A DNA stretch of 15,896 nt from an uncultured Anaerovibrio sp. (GTDB taxonomy: Bacteria > Bacillota > Negativicutes > Selenomonadales > Selenomonadaceae). Positions 1-7,050 of this stretch are shown piece after piece. The notes beneath the pieces are model-generated. The model was given only the letters and a program-made list of their open reading frames with translations, was not told where the DNA came from and did no database searches. The stretch covers positions 1 to 15,896 of the forward strand of contig CAAGDY010000042.1 in NCBI GenBank assembly GCA_900768695.1, written 5' to 3'. A program made the translations under genes and the position numbers. Position 1 is the stretch's first letter. Every line of letters starts with the position of its first letter.

Positions 1-1350
1 CAACGCCACATTCTCAACATGACTTGACGCACTGAACATATCCACCGGTTGTACCTTTTCCGCCTTATATCCAAGCCTGCCCAATATCTCAATATCCCTT
101 GCCAATGTTGCCGGATTGCAGGATACATAAACAATTCTCTGGGGTTGCATATTAGCGAAGGTTTCCAGTACCTGCTCGGTGCAGCCGGCCCGCGGCGGGT
201 CCACCACCACCACATCAGGGCGCACACCCTGCTTGTAGAGCCGCGGCATTACCCTGGTGCAGTCCCCCACAATAAACTCCGCATTGCGGACATTGTTTTC
301 CCGTGCATTCTTTTCTGCATCCTTTATCGCAGGGCTGACAATCTCCACGCCATAAACCTTTCTTGCCTTCTGCGCCAGATACAGGCTGATGGTTCCCGTA
401 CCACAGTAGGCATCAATAACAGTTTCCTTGCCGGTCAGCTGGGCAAACTCCAACGCCTTGTCATACAGCACCTCTGCCTGCTTTGTATTGACCTGAAAAA
501 AGGAACGGGCAGACACGTTGAACACGAAATTTCCCAGTCTTGCCTTGATGGTCTGCTTTCCCCACAACAACCTGGTTTCCCTGCCCAGAATGACATTATT
601 TCTATACGTCTGGATATTCTGCTGCAGGCTCACCATCTTCGGCAGACGGCTACGGAGCAGTTTCACTATTTCTTTTTCCCTGCGCAGTTCCTTGACCGCT
701 GTCACCAGCACCACCATCAGCTGTCCATTGATGCCTGTTCTTGCCACCACATGACGCATGACACCTGTATGCCTGTCTTCATCATAAACAGGTATACCCA
801 GTTTTTCTACCACTTCCCGAACAGCATTAATCGCCTCATTGTTCAGCTCGTCCTGAATAAGACAGTTGGATGCATCAATAATTTTATGGGTTCCCCTGGC
901 AAAACAGCCAATAATCGTCCGCCCCTTTTCCCTGCCCACGGGGAATGCCACCTTGTTGCGGTAATTCCACGGATTTTCCGCTCCCAGCACAGGCAGTACC
1001 GGCAAGTCCTTCTGATGCCCGATGCGCTCCATAGCATCCTTTACCTGCTGCCGCTTTACCTTCAGCTGCCCTTCATAGCTGAGATGCTGCAGCTGACAGC
1101 CGCCACATTCCCTGTAAATAGGGCACTTTGGCTCTACCCTGTCAGGACTTGGCTCCAGCACCTTGAGCAGACTGCCTGATGCATAGCTCTTTTTCACCTC
1201 GTCAATCCGTCCCCTGACCAGCTCTCCCGGCAATGCCTCCTGCACAAATACCGTAAAGCCATCCATGCGCCCTACACCCTCGCCACTGCTACCCAGACTG
1301 CTTATCCTTATATCGTACTCCTTGCTTGCCTCCACAGGAACCTTTGCCAT
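1..1350 (-). CDS. rlmD: 23S rRNA (uracil-5-)-methyltransferase, RlmD/RumA family (C-terminus cut by window edge)
   Basis: SAM-dependent enzyme that makes 5-methyluridine in 23S rRNA (TrmA/RlmC/RlmD family). 450 residues are visible with no stop before base 1. They end in a HVENVAL-like motif typical of the extreme C-terminus of this family, so only a few codons should be missing. An N-terminal TRAM-like domain (about residues 10-70) is followed by iron-sulfur cysteines C76, C82 and C85 in a C-x5-C-GG-C pattern. The SAM loop DAYCGTGT comes next, then DPPRAGC (384-390) and SCNP with the catalytic cysteine at about C411. The ATG at 1350 has a strong GGAGGAG ribosome site. A candidate promoter lies about 60 bp upstream, so the gene may be transcribed alone. 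RlmD and the Gram-positive RlmCD cannot be told apart here, so the exact target uridine is uncertain. Confidence 0.93.
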   Translation of the reverse strand, partial: MAKVPVEASKEYDIRISSLGSSGEGVGRMDGFTVFVQEALPGELVRGRIDEVKKSYASGSLLKVLEPSPDRVEPKCPIYRECGGCQLQHLSYEGQLKVKRQQVKDAMERIGHQKDLPVLPVLGAENPWNYRNKVAFPVGREKGRTIIGCFARGTHKIIDASNCLIQDELNNEAINAVREVVEKLGIPVYDEDRHTGVMRHVVARTGINGQLMVVLVTAVKELRREKEIVKLLRSRLPKMVSLQQNIQTYRNNVILGRETRLLWGKQTIKARLGNFVFNVSARSFFQVNTKQAEVLYDKALEFAQLTGKETVIDAYCGTGTISLYLAQKARKVYGVEIVSPAIKDAEKNARENNVRNAEFIVGDCTRVMPRLYKQGVRPDVVVVDPPRAGCTEQVLETFANMQPQRIVYVSCNPATLARDIEILGRLGYKAEKVQPVDMFSASSHVENVAL

Positions 1351-1407
1351 TCTCTCTCCTCCATATATACAACACGCACTACATAACACAATAACAAACG
1401 TAATAAT

Positions 1408-1436
1408 AGTATAAACAAAAAGCGGCATCACTGCAA
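1408..1436 (-). promoter_or_regulatory. Candidate sigma-A-type promoter of rlmD
   Basis: Read on the minus strand: -35 TTGCAG (1431-1436), a 17-bp spacer, and -10 TATACT (1408-1413, one mismatch to TATAAT). The predicted start is near 1401, giving a 5' leader of about 50 nt before the rlmD ATG. The -35 is weak (only TTG matches), but spacing and position are right. Confidence 0.55.
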
Positions 1437-1499
1437 GAAACCGCAACAGCCAAAATCCTGCAATGACACCGCCATAAATACACCGTCACATAACGAACG

Positions 1500-1690
1500 C
1501 AATGCGTACAATATGCACAACAAACGCAACACGCAAAATACGCAAAATACGCACAATACGCACAATACACGCAACCAATATAATACACACGACATGTACA
1601 CTATGGTGCATATACATCGCACACAATACCAGCAACATGCACAATGCACGTAACACGCGCAAGACACATAGGCCACACCGTACACGACAG
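1500..1690. repeat. Low-complexity A/C-rich, alternating purine-pyrimidine block with a 9-bp tandem repeat
   Basis: This is the notable content of the 347-bp spacer between the HAD phosphatase gene and rlmD. The plus strand is very rich in A and C. It is largely alternating purine-pyrimidine, with frequent ACGCA, ACACA and TGCACAA words. Four tandem 9-bp units lie at 1531-1566: ACGCAAAAT twice, then ACGCACAAT twice, with degenerate versions on both sides. The minus strand is G/T-rich and therefore poor in stop codons, which leaves Cys/Val/Tyr-rich open frames that lack ribosome sites and look like composition artefacts. The rest of the spacer holds the rlmD promoter. No terminator hairpin is evident after the phosphatase gene. 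Confidence 0.75.
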
Positions 1691-1697
1691 TCAGCTA

Positions 1698-2363
1698 TTA
1701 TTTTTTGAACTGCACATTAAAAAGCAAATCCGTCGGCTTTTCCAGCAGCAGCTTTGCCCCGTTTTCCAACAGCTCTTCCTTCTTGCGGAAGCCCCACAGC
1801 ACTCCCACAGGCAGGAAACCGGCATTGACCGCAGTCTGCATATCCACGCCGCTATCGCCCAGATAAGCAACCTTTTCCGGCGTTACCCCCAGCTTCCTCG
1901 TAATCTCCAGCACAGTGGTCGGGTCCGGCTTTCTAGGGTAGCCCGGCCTGTCGCCAATTACCATCTGGAAGGTTCCCGGCTCAAACAGGATATTGATAAT
2001 GGTCTTGGCCGCCTCCATTGGCTTGTTGGTACATACAGCCATCGGAATCTCCTTCTCCATGAGCTTTGCCAGTGTATCGCGAATACCGCTGTAGGCACGG
2101 GTCTTGTTTAAAACCCTGCCATTGTAAATCTCACGGAACTTGGCCAATGCCTTCTCATAAAAATCCCTATCTGCCGCCTTAGCCTCCGGCAGGGCCCGCT
2201 CCACCAGCTTGCCCACGCCATTGCCTACAAAATACTTGTAGGCCTCCACATCATGCGTAGGAAAATCATATGCCACCAGCATCTCATTACAGCTGTCCGC
2301 CAAATCATCAATCGAATTAATAAGGGTACCATCCAAATCAAATATTACTGCCTCATACCGCAT
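1698..2363 (-). CDS. gph: HAD-superfamily phosphatase, phosphoglycolate phosphatase-like
   Basis: 221-residue soluble HAD hydrolase. Motif I is DLDGTL (nucleophile D9, acid/base D11), motif II is CTNKP (T112), the motif III lysine is about K145, and motif IV is GDSGVDM (D170, D174). The region after motif I (about 17-85) has the helical cap of the Gph/PGP group, whose members remove phosphate from 2-phosphoglycolate formed during DNA repair or from other small phosphates. The exact substrate cannot be read from sequence. The ATG at 2363 has GAGG nine bases upstream. A short ORF with its own ribosome site overlaps this start and could couple translation. It lies downstream of the HD-domain gene with a 138-bp AT-rich gap, so it may be the last gene of the yerC-hisZ unit or have its own promoter. 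The gene symbol is by family resemblance. Confidence 0.88.
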   Translation of the reverse strand: MRYEAVIFDLDGTLINSIDDLADSCNEMLVAYDFPTHDVEAYKYFVGNGVGKLVERALPEAKAADRDFYEKALAKFREIYNGRVLNKTRAYSGIRDTLAKLMEKEIPMAVCTNKPMEAAKTIINILFEPGTFQMVIGDRPGYPRKPDPTTVLEITRKLGVTPEKVAYLGDSGVDMQTAVNAGFLPVGVLWGFRKKEELLENGAKLLLEKPTDLLFNVQFKK

Positions 2364-2394
2364 TCATATCTGCCTCTTTCCTGTCAATTTCCAT
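2353..2394 (-). CDS. Possible 13-residue leader peptide overlapping the gph start
   Basis: An ATG at 2394 directly follows a GGAGGAG Shine-Dalgarno sequence with 4-5 nt spacing and opens a 13-codon frame, MEIDRKEADMNAV, ending in TGA at 2353-2355. The frame differs from gph, and its stop lies inside the first codons of gph (gph ATG at 2361-2363). This layout would suit translational coupling. The GGAGGAG is the best ribosome site in the region and is too far from the gph ATG to serve it directly. Coding is unproven; chance occurrence is possible. Confidence 0.3.
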   Translation of the reverse strand: MEIDRKEADMNAV

Positions 2395-2464
2395 ATCTCC
2401 TCCGAGCAATCTCCCTCTTTTCTAATTCGATATCAATTTGAAAAATCCTGCTAAATATCATGTA

Positions 2465-2496
2465 AAATTTAATTTAGCCTTCTCAAAATTAAATTT
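2465..2496. repeat. Perfect 11-bp AT-only inverted repeat after the HD-domain gene
   Basis: The arms AAATTTAATTT (2465-2475) and AAATTAAATTT (2486-2496) are exact reverse complements with a 10-nt loop, starting 5 bp after the HD-gene stop. The stem would contain only A-U pairs and no clean U-run follows, so it is a poor intrinsic terminator. It could be an operator, a weak 3' hairpin, or chance in AT-rich DNA. Confidence 0.5.
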
Positions 2497-2501
2497 CACC
2501 T

Positions 2502-3083
2502 TCAATTTAAGCTGTCAGCCTGCTTCAAGATAGCCAGAATCCGCCTGTTCTCCGGCAACATACTGCCCAGTCCCTTCTTGTGATGCAGGGATACAATAGC
2601 GGCTTCCGTATTCATGCCGATTCCCCGCAGAAGCTCCCCGCCCAGCTCTCCATGATGATAATACCGGTACAGGGTCCCGCGCACAAAGCTCCTGGAATCA
2701 CACCTGCCATAACGCCTCGACCAGACGGGAAATAATTTGTCGAGAAGCACTGCCAGCGCCTTTCTGACCGGCCCCATGCACCTGCCCCTGCCCACATCAT
2801 GCAGAAGACAGCACCGCACCAAAAGCCGTCGCAGTTCCCCCGCATCCTGCTTGTACAGGTAGGGAAAATCCTGCTCCCGAAAGCCGCCGTCAAAAATCTC
2901 CTGCGCTGTTTTTAGCACATTCATCGTATGGCGCCTATCCGCCCTGTTCATCTGGAAAAAAAGCTCCTGCGCCGCCTCTGTCAGATTTGCTTTAACAAAA
3001 TCAACTTCATCGTCACTAAGATTGCTGGCAAAAATTCCCCGGAAAAATTGTTTTACACGGTAAAGCACAGCCACCACTTCCAA
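2502..3083 (-). CDS. HD-domain phosphohydrolase of unknown substrate
   Basis: Up to 193 residues. An HD-type metal site is visible: H52 on the first helix (RRHTMNVLK), the HD doublet H95-D96 (LLHDVGR), further histidines at 143-144 (YYHHGELGGELL) and 167-168, and a terminal aspartate at D190 (KQADSLN). This is the layout of HD phosphohydrolases that cleave nucleotides or cyclic nucleotides; the substrate is not inferable. The start is uncertain. An in-frame TAG stands two codons upstream of the TTG at 3083, so that TTG is the earliest possible start, but it lacks a good ribosome site. A GTG at 3068 with GGAAG eight bases upstream is a reasonable alternative giving 188 residues. It lies 72 bp after hisZ and probably shares its transcript. 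Confidence 0.85.
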   Translation of the reverse strand: MEVVAVLYRVKQFFRGIFASNLSDDEVDFVKANLTEAAQELFFQMNRADRRHTMNVLKTAQEIFDGGFREQDFPYLYKQDAGELRRLLVRCCLLHDVGRGRCMGPVRKALAVLLDKLFPVWSRRYGRCDSRSFVRGTLYRYYHHGELGGELLRGIGMNTEAAIVSLHHKKGLGSMLPENRRILAILKQADSLN

Positions 3084-3155
3084 ACTCTAACCATGCACAG
3101 AACACGGTCACCCACCAGTACCGCAGGCATACTATCCGACACATCCCGTTGCCAA

Positions 3156-4346
3156 TCAGGCCTGCTTGATAAATAACAGCTCCTTGTAGCCCTTTTCCTT
3201 CCTATAGGCGTCCGCTTCCTGCTCAAGACAAGCCGCCATAGCCAGCTCGCAGGTCCTGCCCTCTGCCCTGATTGCCTGAACCTGACGGATAGCCTCGCAC
3301 TGCAGTCCTGGTGCATAGGCCACATAGACATCTTTTTCCGTCTTCGGCTTGGCCAGCCCTTCGCGCTCCAGCGCCAGCAGGATACGCTCAATGCCTACGG
3401 CAAAGCCGGTAGCAGGCAGTGCCCTGCCAAAATCCGTCAGCATGTGGTCATAACGGCCGCCGCCGCACAGCGGGAATCCCAGCCCCGGCGTATACGCCTC
3501 AAAAACCATGCCGGTATAGTAGCTGAAATCACGGATAACGCCCAAATCAAAGGTCACGTATTCCGCTATGCCATAAGCCTCCAACAGCTCATAAATCTCC
3601 GTGAGATTATCCAGAGCCCGGCGGGACTGCTCATTCATCGCCATGTTGTAGGCCTTCTTCAGCACCTGACGCCCCCCATGCAAAAGAGGCAGCTGTCTGA
3701 CCATATCCTTGGCCGCTTCAGGCAGCTCCGTGGCAGCGACAATCTCCCCCAGCGCAACCAAATCACGCCGCTCAATAGCATCCTTTATTTCCTGCTGCTG
3801 CTTCGGGAAAATACAGCACTGCTGCATAAGTCCATTGATAAATTCAACCTGTCCTAAGCAAATCTGAAAATCCTTCAGCCCGGCTTCCTTCATAATGGAT
3901 ACAGCCAGAGCAATCATCTCCGCATCCGCAGTAGCCTTGGAACTGCCAATCAGCTCCACACCGGCCTGATGGAACTCGCACTGACGGCCGGTCTGGGTCT
4001 TTTCATAGCGGAAAACACTGCTGATATAGGACAACTTGTGAGGCAGCCACTCCTCTCCCAGACGGCTGGCCACCACCCTGGCAATCGGCGTGGTCATCTC
4101 GTGCCGCAGGGCCATGGTGCGGTTCTGCTTGTCAAACAGCTTGAACATCTGCGGCTCCAGGTTGCTGCCATTTCCCATGGTCAGCGTATCCAGAAACTCA
4201 ATCGTCGGCGTAACCACCTCGTCATATCCCCACAGCTTAAACTGTCTGGCAATCCGCGCCTCTATCGCCCTCTTCTCAGCCGCCTCCTGCGGCAGAAAAT
4301 CGCGGGTACCATACGGAATCTCCAAAACTAAATCCTTGTTGCTCAT
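3156..4346 (-). CDS. hisZ: ATP phosphoribosyltransferase regulatory subunit HisZ
   Basis: 396 residues, paralogous to the catalytic core of histidyl-tRNA synthetase. Visible class II synthetase-like motifs are YGTRDFLP (12-19), the motif 2-like RYEKTQTGRQCEFHQAG (113-129), RDFSYYTGMVFEAY (272-285), GGGRYD (295-300) and GFAVGIER (314-321). The protein stops after KGYKELLFIKQA and lacks the full anticodon-binding domain of a HisRS (usually 420 residues or more), which favours HisZ. HisZ normally pairs with a short-form HisG in a hetero-octamer that catalyses the first, feedback-inhibited step of histidine synthesis. The ATG at 4346 has GGGGAG upstream at somewhat long spacing (about 11 nt). It sits 22 bp after yerC. 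No hisG lies next to it: the next gene is an HD hydrolase. Confidence 0.88.
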   Translation of the reverse strand: MSNKDLVLEIPYGTRDFLPQEAAEKRAIEARIARQFKLWGYDEVVTPTIEFLDTLTMGNGSNLEPQMFKLFDKQNRTMALRHEMTTPIARVVASRLGEEWLPHKLSYISSVFRYEKTQTGRQCEFHQAGVELIGSSKATADAEMIALAVSIMKEAGLKDFQICLGQVEFINGLMQQCCIFPKQQQEIKDAIERRDLVALGEIVAATELPEAAKDMVRQLPLLHGGRQVLKKAYNMAMNEQSRRALDNLTEIYELLEAYGIAEYVTFDLGVIRDFSYYTGMVFEAYTPGLGFPLCGGGRYDHMLTDFGRALPATGFAVGIERILLALEREGLAKPKTEKDVYVAYAPGLQCEAIRQVQAIRAEGRTCELAMAACLEQEADAYRKEKGYKELLFIKQA

Positions 4347-4368
4347 TATCGAAAAATCTCCCCTAAAA

Positions 4369-4683
4369 TTACTCTACCTGGTTCTGCTCCTCATCCTGCT
4401 TCAAACGCTCAAAAACAAGATTGTAGCCATCCGCCCCATAGTTCAGACAGCGCTTTACGCGGCTGATTGTAGCCGTGCTGGCTCCGGTGCGGCTCACAAT
4501 CTCGTCATAGGTATGCCGCTTCTGCAGCATCTTGGCCACCTCCAACCGTTGCGACATGGCCTTCAGCTCGCTGATTGTACATATATCCTCAAAAAACTGA
4601 TAACATTCCTCTACAGTCTGCAGCTTCAAAACAGCACTGCAGAGCTGGTCATTCAGCTCATCCTTCAGCTTTGGGTTTACCAC
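4369..4683 (-). CDS. yerC: YerC/YecD family TrpR-related transcriptional regulator
   Basis: A small DNA-binding protein of the TrpR-like superfamily, 104 residues from the chosen start. Conserved features are the EECYQFFEDICTISELKAMSQRLEVA stretch (25-50) and a C-terminal helix-turn-helix (about 57-80) with TYDEIVSRTGASTATISRVKR, as in TrpR and YerC proteins. The longest frame starts at GTG 4695, but that codon has no ribosome site. GTG at 4683 has AGGTGG eight bases upstream and gives the family-like beginning MVNPKLKDEL, so I chose it. The gene heads a unit with hisZ 22 bp downstream, which makes control of amino-acid synthesis plausible. The effector is unknown. It follows an unusual repeat-filled leader. 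Confidence 0.87.
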   Translation of the reverse strand: MVNPKLKDELNDQLCSAVLKLQTVEECYQFFEDICTISELKAMSQRLEVAKMLQKRHTYDEIVSRTGASTATISRVKRCLNYGADGYNLVFERLKQDEEQNQVE

Positions 4684-4691
4684 TCTTAACA

Positions 4692-4697
4692 CCACCT
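4692..4697 (-). promoter_or_regulatory. Ribosome binding site that decides the yerC start
   Basis: AGGTGG on the minus strand, eight bases before GTG 4683. It overlaps two upstream GTG codons (4695 and 4692), which therefore cannot use it. Confidence 0.6.
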
Positions 4698-4717
4698 AAA
4701 AATAAAGTCCCTGCAAG

Positions 4718-4878
4718 TTCCTGAAAATACCGATTTCCTGAAATACTGTTTTTACGAAAAGACATATTCTAAAAATACTGCTTTCCAGAAAATAGGATTT
4801 CCTAAAAATATTGACGTCTTAAAAACAAGAAATTCTAAAGCTGCACTCTCCCAAAGCAACAGCTCCTAAAATTACTTT
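4718..4878. repeat. Degenerate 16-bp-period tandem repeat array in the yerC-hisZ leader
   Basis: About ten consecutive units of 15-17 bp with plus-strand consensus near TTCCTRAAAATACTG. They begin at about 4718, 4735, 4751, 4767, 4783, 4799, 4816, 4833, 4848 and 4863. The best copies are at 4718, 4735, 4767, 4783 and 4799; the last three are strongly diverged. The better units start with a TTCNNGAA-type mini-dyad (TTCCTGAA at 4718 and 4735, TTCCAGAA at 4783). The period is not a multiple of three, so it is not a coding repeat, and there are no spacers as in CRISPR. The array lies between the promoter at 4911-4939 and the yerC start, so it should be transcribed into the 5' leader, where units read roughly CAGUAUUUUCAGGAA. 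Confidence 0.7.
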
Positions 4879-4910
4879 CATGCTTTACAATACGAAAATC
4901 TCCCTCGCCT

Positions 4911-4939
4911 ATTATAGCACACTGCTTTCGCAAAGTGAA
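4911..4939 (-). promoter_or_regulatory. Promoter of the yerC-hisZ unit
   Basis: Minus strand: -35 TTCACT (4934-4939, four of six), a 17-bp spacer, and a perfect -10 TATAAT (4911-4916) preceded by TGC, an extended -10. The predicted start near 4904 gives a leader of about 220 nt before yerC. It lies only 13 bp after the recG stop codon. Confidence 0.75.
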
Positions 4940-4952
4940 GTAGTAACCCCGC

Positions 4953-7034
4953 TTAATTTTCCGTGATGTTGAAAAACTGCTCCCGGTACTGCAGCTGCAG
5001 GGCGGCCAGCACCTCAGCCAGGCCTTCCCCGCTTTCCACGGCCTCCATAGCGGCCCGGCGGGCTTTGAGCAGAATATCGATATCCTGCCCCACATCAGCA
5101 ATCTTCAAATCCGGCAGGCCGTGCTGCATGGAGCCAAAAAACTGCCCCGGCCCTCTCAGCTTCAAATCCTCCTCGGCCAGGACAAAGCCATCCGCTGTGC
5201 TTTCCAGGACAGCCATCCGCTGTCTTGCTGTTTCCGTGCTTTCCTCTGCCACAAAAATACAGTACGAAGCATATTCACCGCGCCCGACGCGCCCCCTGAG
5301 CTGATGAAGCTGGGCCAGCCCGAACCGCTGGGCATTTTCCACCACCATAATACTGGCATTGGGCACGTTGACGCCCACCTCGATGACAGTAGTTGCCACC
5401 AGCAGCTTGATTTCTCCCTCGTAGAACCGTTGCATCAGCTCTTCCTTTTCCTTCTGCTTCAGCCTGCCATGAACAAGGCCGCAGGGAATACCATAAAAAA
5501 TACCGCCGGTCAGCTCCTCATAAACCTCCTGCGCCGAGGTCAGCCCAGAATCACCATTCATTTCAATCAGCGGACACACCACGTAGGCCTGCCTGCCCTT
5601 TTTTATTTCCTCCAGCACGAACTTATAAATCAGCTCCCGACGCTCCCTGCCCCTGACAAATGTCCTGACAGGCCTCCTGCCCGGCGGCAGCTGGCGTATC
5701 GTGGAGACCTCCAAATCACCGTACACGGTCAGGGTAAGGGTGCGAGGAATAGGCGTTGCCGTCATGACCAGCACATCCGGCACCAGCCTGCCCTTCCTCT
5801 CCAGCACTGCCCGCTGGCTGATGCCAAAGCGGTGCTGTTCATCCGTCACCACCAGTCCCAGATTGGCAAAGCCAACCTCCTGCTGAATCAGGGCATGGGT
5901 ACCAATAACAATATCTATCCCATGGGCCGCCAGCCTGTCATACAGCTCCTGCTTCTGCTTTTTCGCCAGACGCCCCGACAGCAGGCCGACCCGAATGCCC
6001 AGGGGAGCCAGAAAGCCGCAAAAACTCTCAAAATGCTGACGTGCCAGAATCTCCGTAGGCGCCATCAGCGCCCCCTGAAAACCGCCTTCCACCGCCTTGA
6101 CCAGCGCCAGCATAGCGATTACGGTCTTGCCGGAGCCCACATCTCCCTGCACCAGCCGCCGCATAGGAACGGTACGCTCCATATCCCGGCAGATATCCTG
6201 CCACACCCTCTGCTGGTCCCCGGTAAGCCGGAAGGGCAGGCCGGACAGGGCCTGCTTCGTCAACCTGCCATTAACGCCAAAGCCTATGCCCTGCCGTTGC
6301 TCCTGCGTCCTTTTTTTCAACAGCAGCAGGCCGTACTGAATCAGGTACAGCTCCTCAAAGGCGAGGCTGTACCGCGCCTCATCTGCCTGCTGCAATATGT
6401 CGGGATAATGGATGCTCCGAAGAGCCTGCAACCGCGGCAAAAGCCTGTACTGCCTCCGCATCCTCTCCGGCATGACCTCCGGCACCTCCAGACTGCCCTC
6501 ATCAGCCAGCTTGAGCAGCTGTTCCGTCAGTGAGCGCAAAAATCCCTGCCTGACATTTTCTGCAGCAGAATAAACCGGCAGAATCCCGCATTTTGCCTCC
6601 GGAGCCTCATCATCATCATCAAGGATTTCAAAAGAGGATATCCGGTTCATGGCAAGCTGACCCTGCCCTCCGTAGGCATAGGCCGTCCTGCCAGCAGCAA
6701 AAACACGTCTGCCGGTCTTTAATTTCTGCTTTAAAAATTTCTGGTTAAACCACGTGAGCTGAAGAAAGCCTGTCCCATCTGATACCAGCGCTGTCAAAAT
6801 CAGCATGCCGCGTCTCCCGGCCCGCTTCTCCTGCACCCCGGCAATCACACCCGACACAACTGCATCCTCACCGGCCTGCAGCTGTCCTATGGGCGTAAGC
6901 CTGCTATGATTCTCATAGGCTCTTGGAAAATGCGTCAGCAGGTCAAACAGGCGGAAAATCCCCAGCCCCTGCAGCTGCTGGGCCTTCTTTGGCCCCACTC
7001 CCTTCAGGCTTTCTATATCATCTGCCAGTTCCAT
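4953..7034 (-). CDS. recG: ATP-dependent DNA helicase RecG
   Basis: 693 residues, a normal length for RecG, which remodels stalled replication forks and branch-migrates Holliday junctions. The N-terminus carries a helix-hairpin-helix-like SLKGVGPKKAQQLQGLGI (9-26) and the OB-fold wedge domain follows (about 50-140). Superfamily 2 helicase motifs are Walker A GDVGSGKT (297-304), APTEILARQH (325-334), the DEAD-type box DEQH (398-401) and TATPIPRTL (425-433). Late motifs include TTVIEVGVNVPNA, QLHQLRGRVGRG and the RecG-typical LKLRGPGQFFGSMQHGLPDLKIAD near the C-terminus. The ATG at 7034 has GAGGTG upstream at long spacing (about 13 nt), within the end of the EIIA gene, 16 bp away. It is the last gene of the nitroreductase-EIIA-recG unit. 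Confidence 0.97.
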   Translation of the reverse strand: MELADDIESLKGVGPKKAQQLQGLGIFRLFDLLTHFPRAYENHSRLTPIGQLQAGEDAVVSGVIAGVQEKRAGRRGMLILTALVSDGTGFLQLTWFNQKFLKQKLKTGRRVFAAGRTAYAYGGQGQLAMNRISSFEILDDDDEAPEAKCGILPVYSAAENVRQGFLRSLTEQLLKLADEGSLEVPEVMPERMRRQYRLLPRLQALRSIHYPDILQQADEARYSLAFEELYLIQYGLLLLKKRTQEQRQGIGFGVNGRLTKQALSGLPFRLTGDQQRVWQDICRDMERTVPMRRLVQGDVGSGKTVIAMLALVKAVEGGFQGALMAPTEILARQHFESFCGFLAPLGIRVGLLSGRLAKKQKQELYDRLAAHGIDIVIGTHALIQQEVGFANLGLVVTDEQHRFGISQRAVLERKGRLVPDVLVMTATPIPRTLTLTVYGDLEVSTIRQLPPGRRPVRTFVRGRERRELIYKFVLEEIKKGRQAYVVCPLIEMNGDSGLTSAQEVYEELTGGIFYGIPCGLVHGRLKQKEKEELMQRFYEGEIKLLVATTVIEVGVNVPNASIMVVENAQRFGLAQLHQLRGRVGRGEYASYCIFVAEESTETARQRMAVLESTADGFVLAEEDLKLRGPGQFFGSMQHGLPDLKIADVGQDIDILLKARRAAMEAVESGEGLAEVLAALQLQYREQFFNITEN

Positions 7035-7050
7035 TTATAGATTACACACC

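Noticed and set aside
49..1179. Plus-strand frame of 376 codons at the window start
   Set aside because: It is antisense to RlmD, whose iron-sulfur, SAM and catalytic motifs are all in the minus-strand frame.
1379..1685. Cys/Val/Tyr-rich minus-strand frames and an Arg/Thr/Ile-rich plus-strand frame with short peptide repeats
   Set aside because: No ribosome sites. The frames stay open in several registers only because the G/T-rich minus strand rarely forms stop codons. The peptide repeats mirror the 9-bp DNA repeat.
3156..4346. Histidyl-tRNA synthetase instead of HisZ
   Set aside because: The C-terminus stops before a complete anticodon-binding domain, and motif 2 reads GRQCEFHQAGVELIG, which is HisZ-like.
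4684..4695. Longest-frame start for yerC at GTG 4695
   Set aside because: There is no ribosome site upstream of it; the only good one (AGGTGG) overlaps this codon and serves GTG 4683.
4718..4878. CRISPR array
   Set aside because: Units are 15-17 bp, strongly diverged and directly adjacent with no unique spacers, and no cas gene is present.
5121..6533. Long plus-strand frame of 470 codons opposite recG
   Set aside because: It is antisense to a full-length RecG with all helicase motifs, lacks a ribosome site and has a Gln/His/Pro-rich composition typical of a shadow frame.
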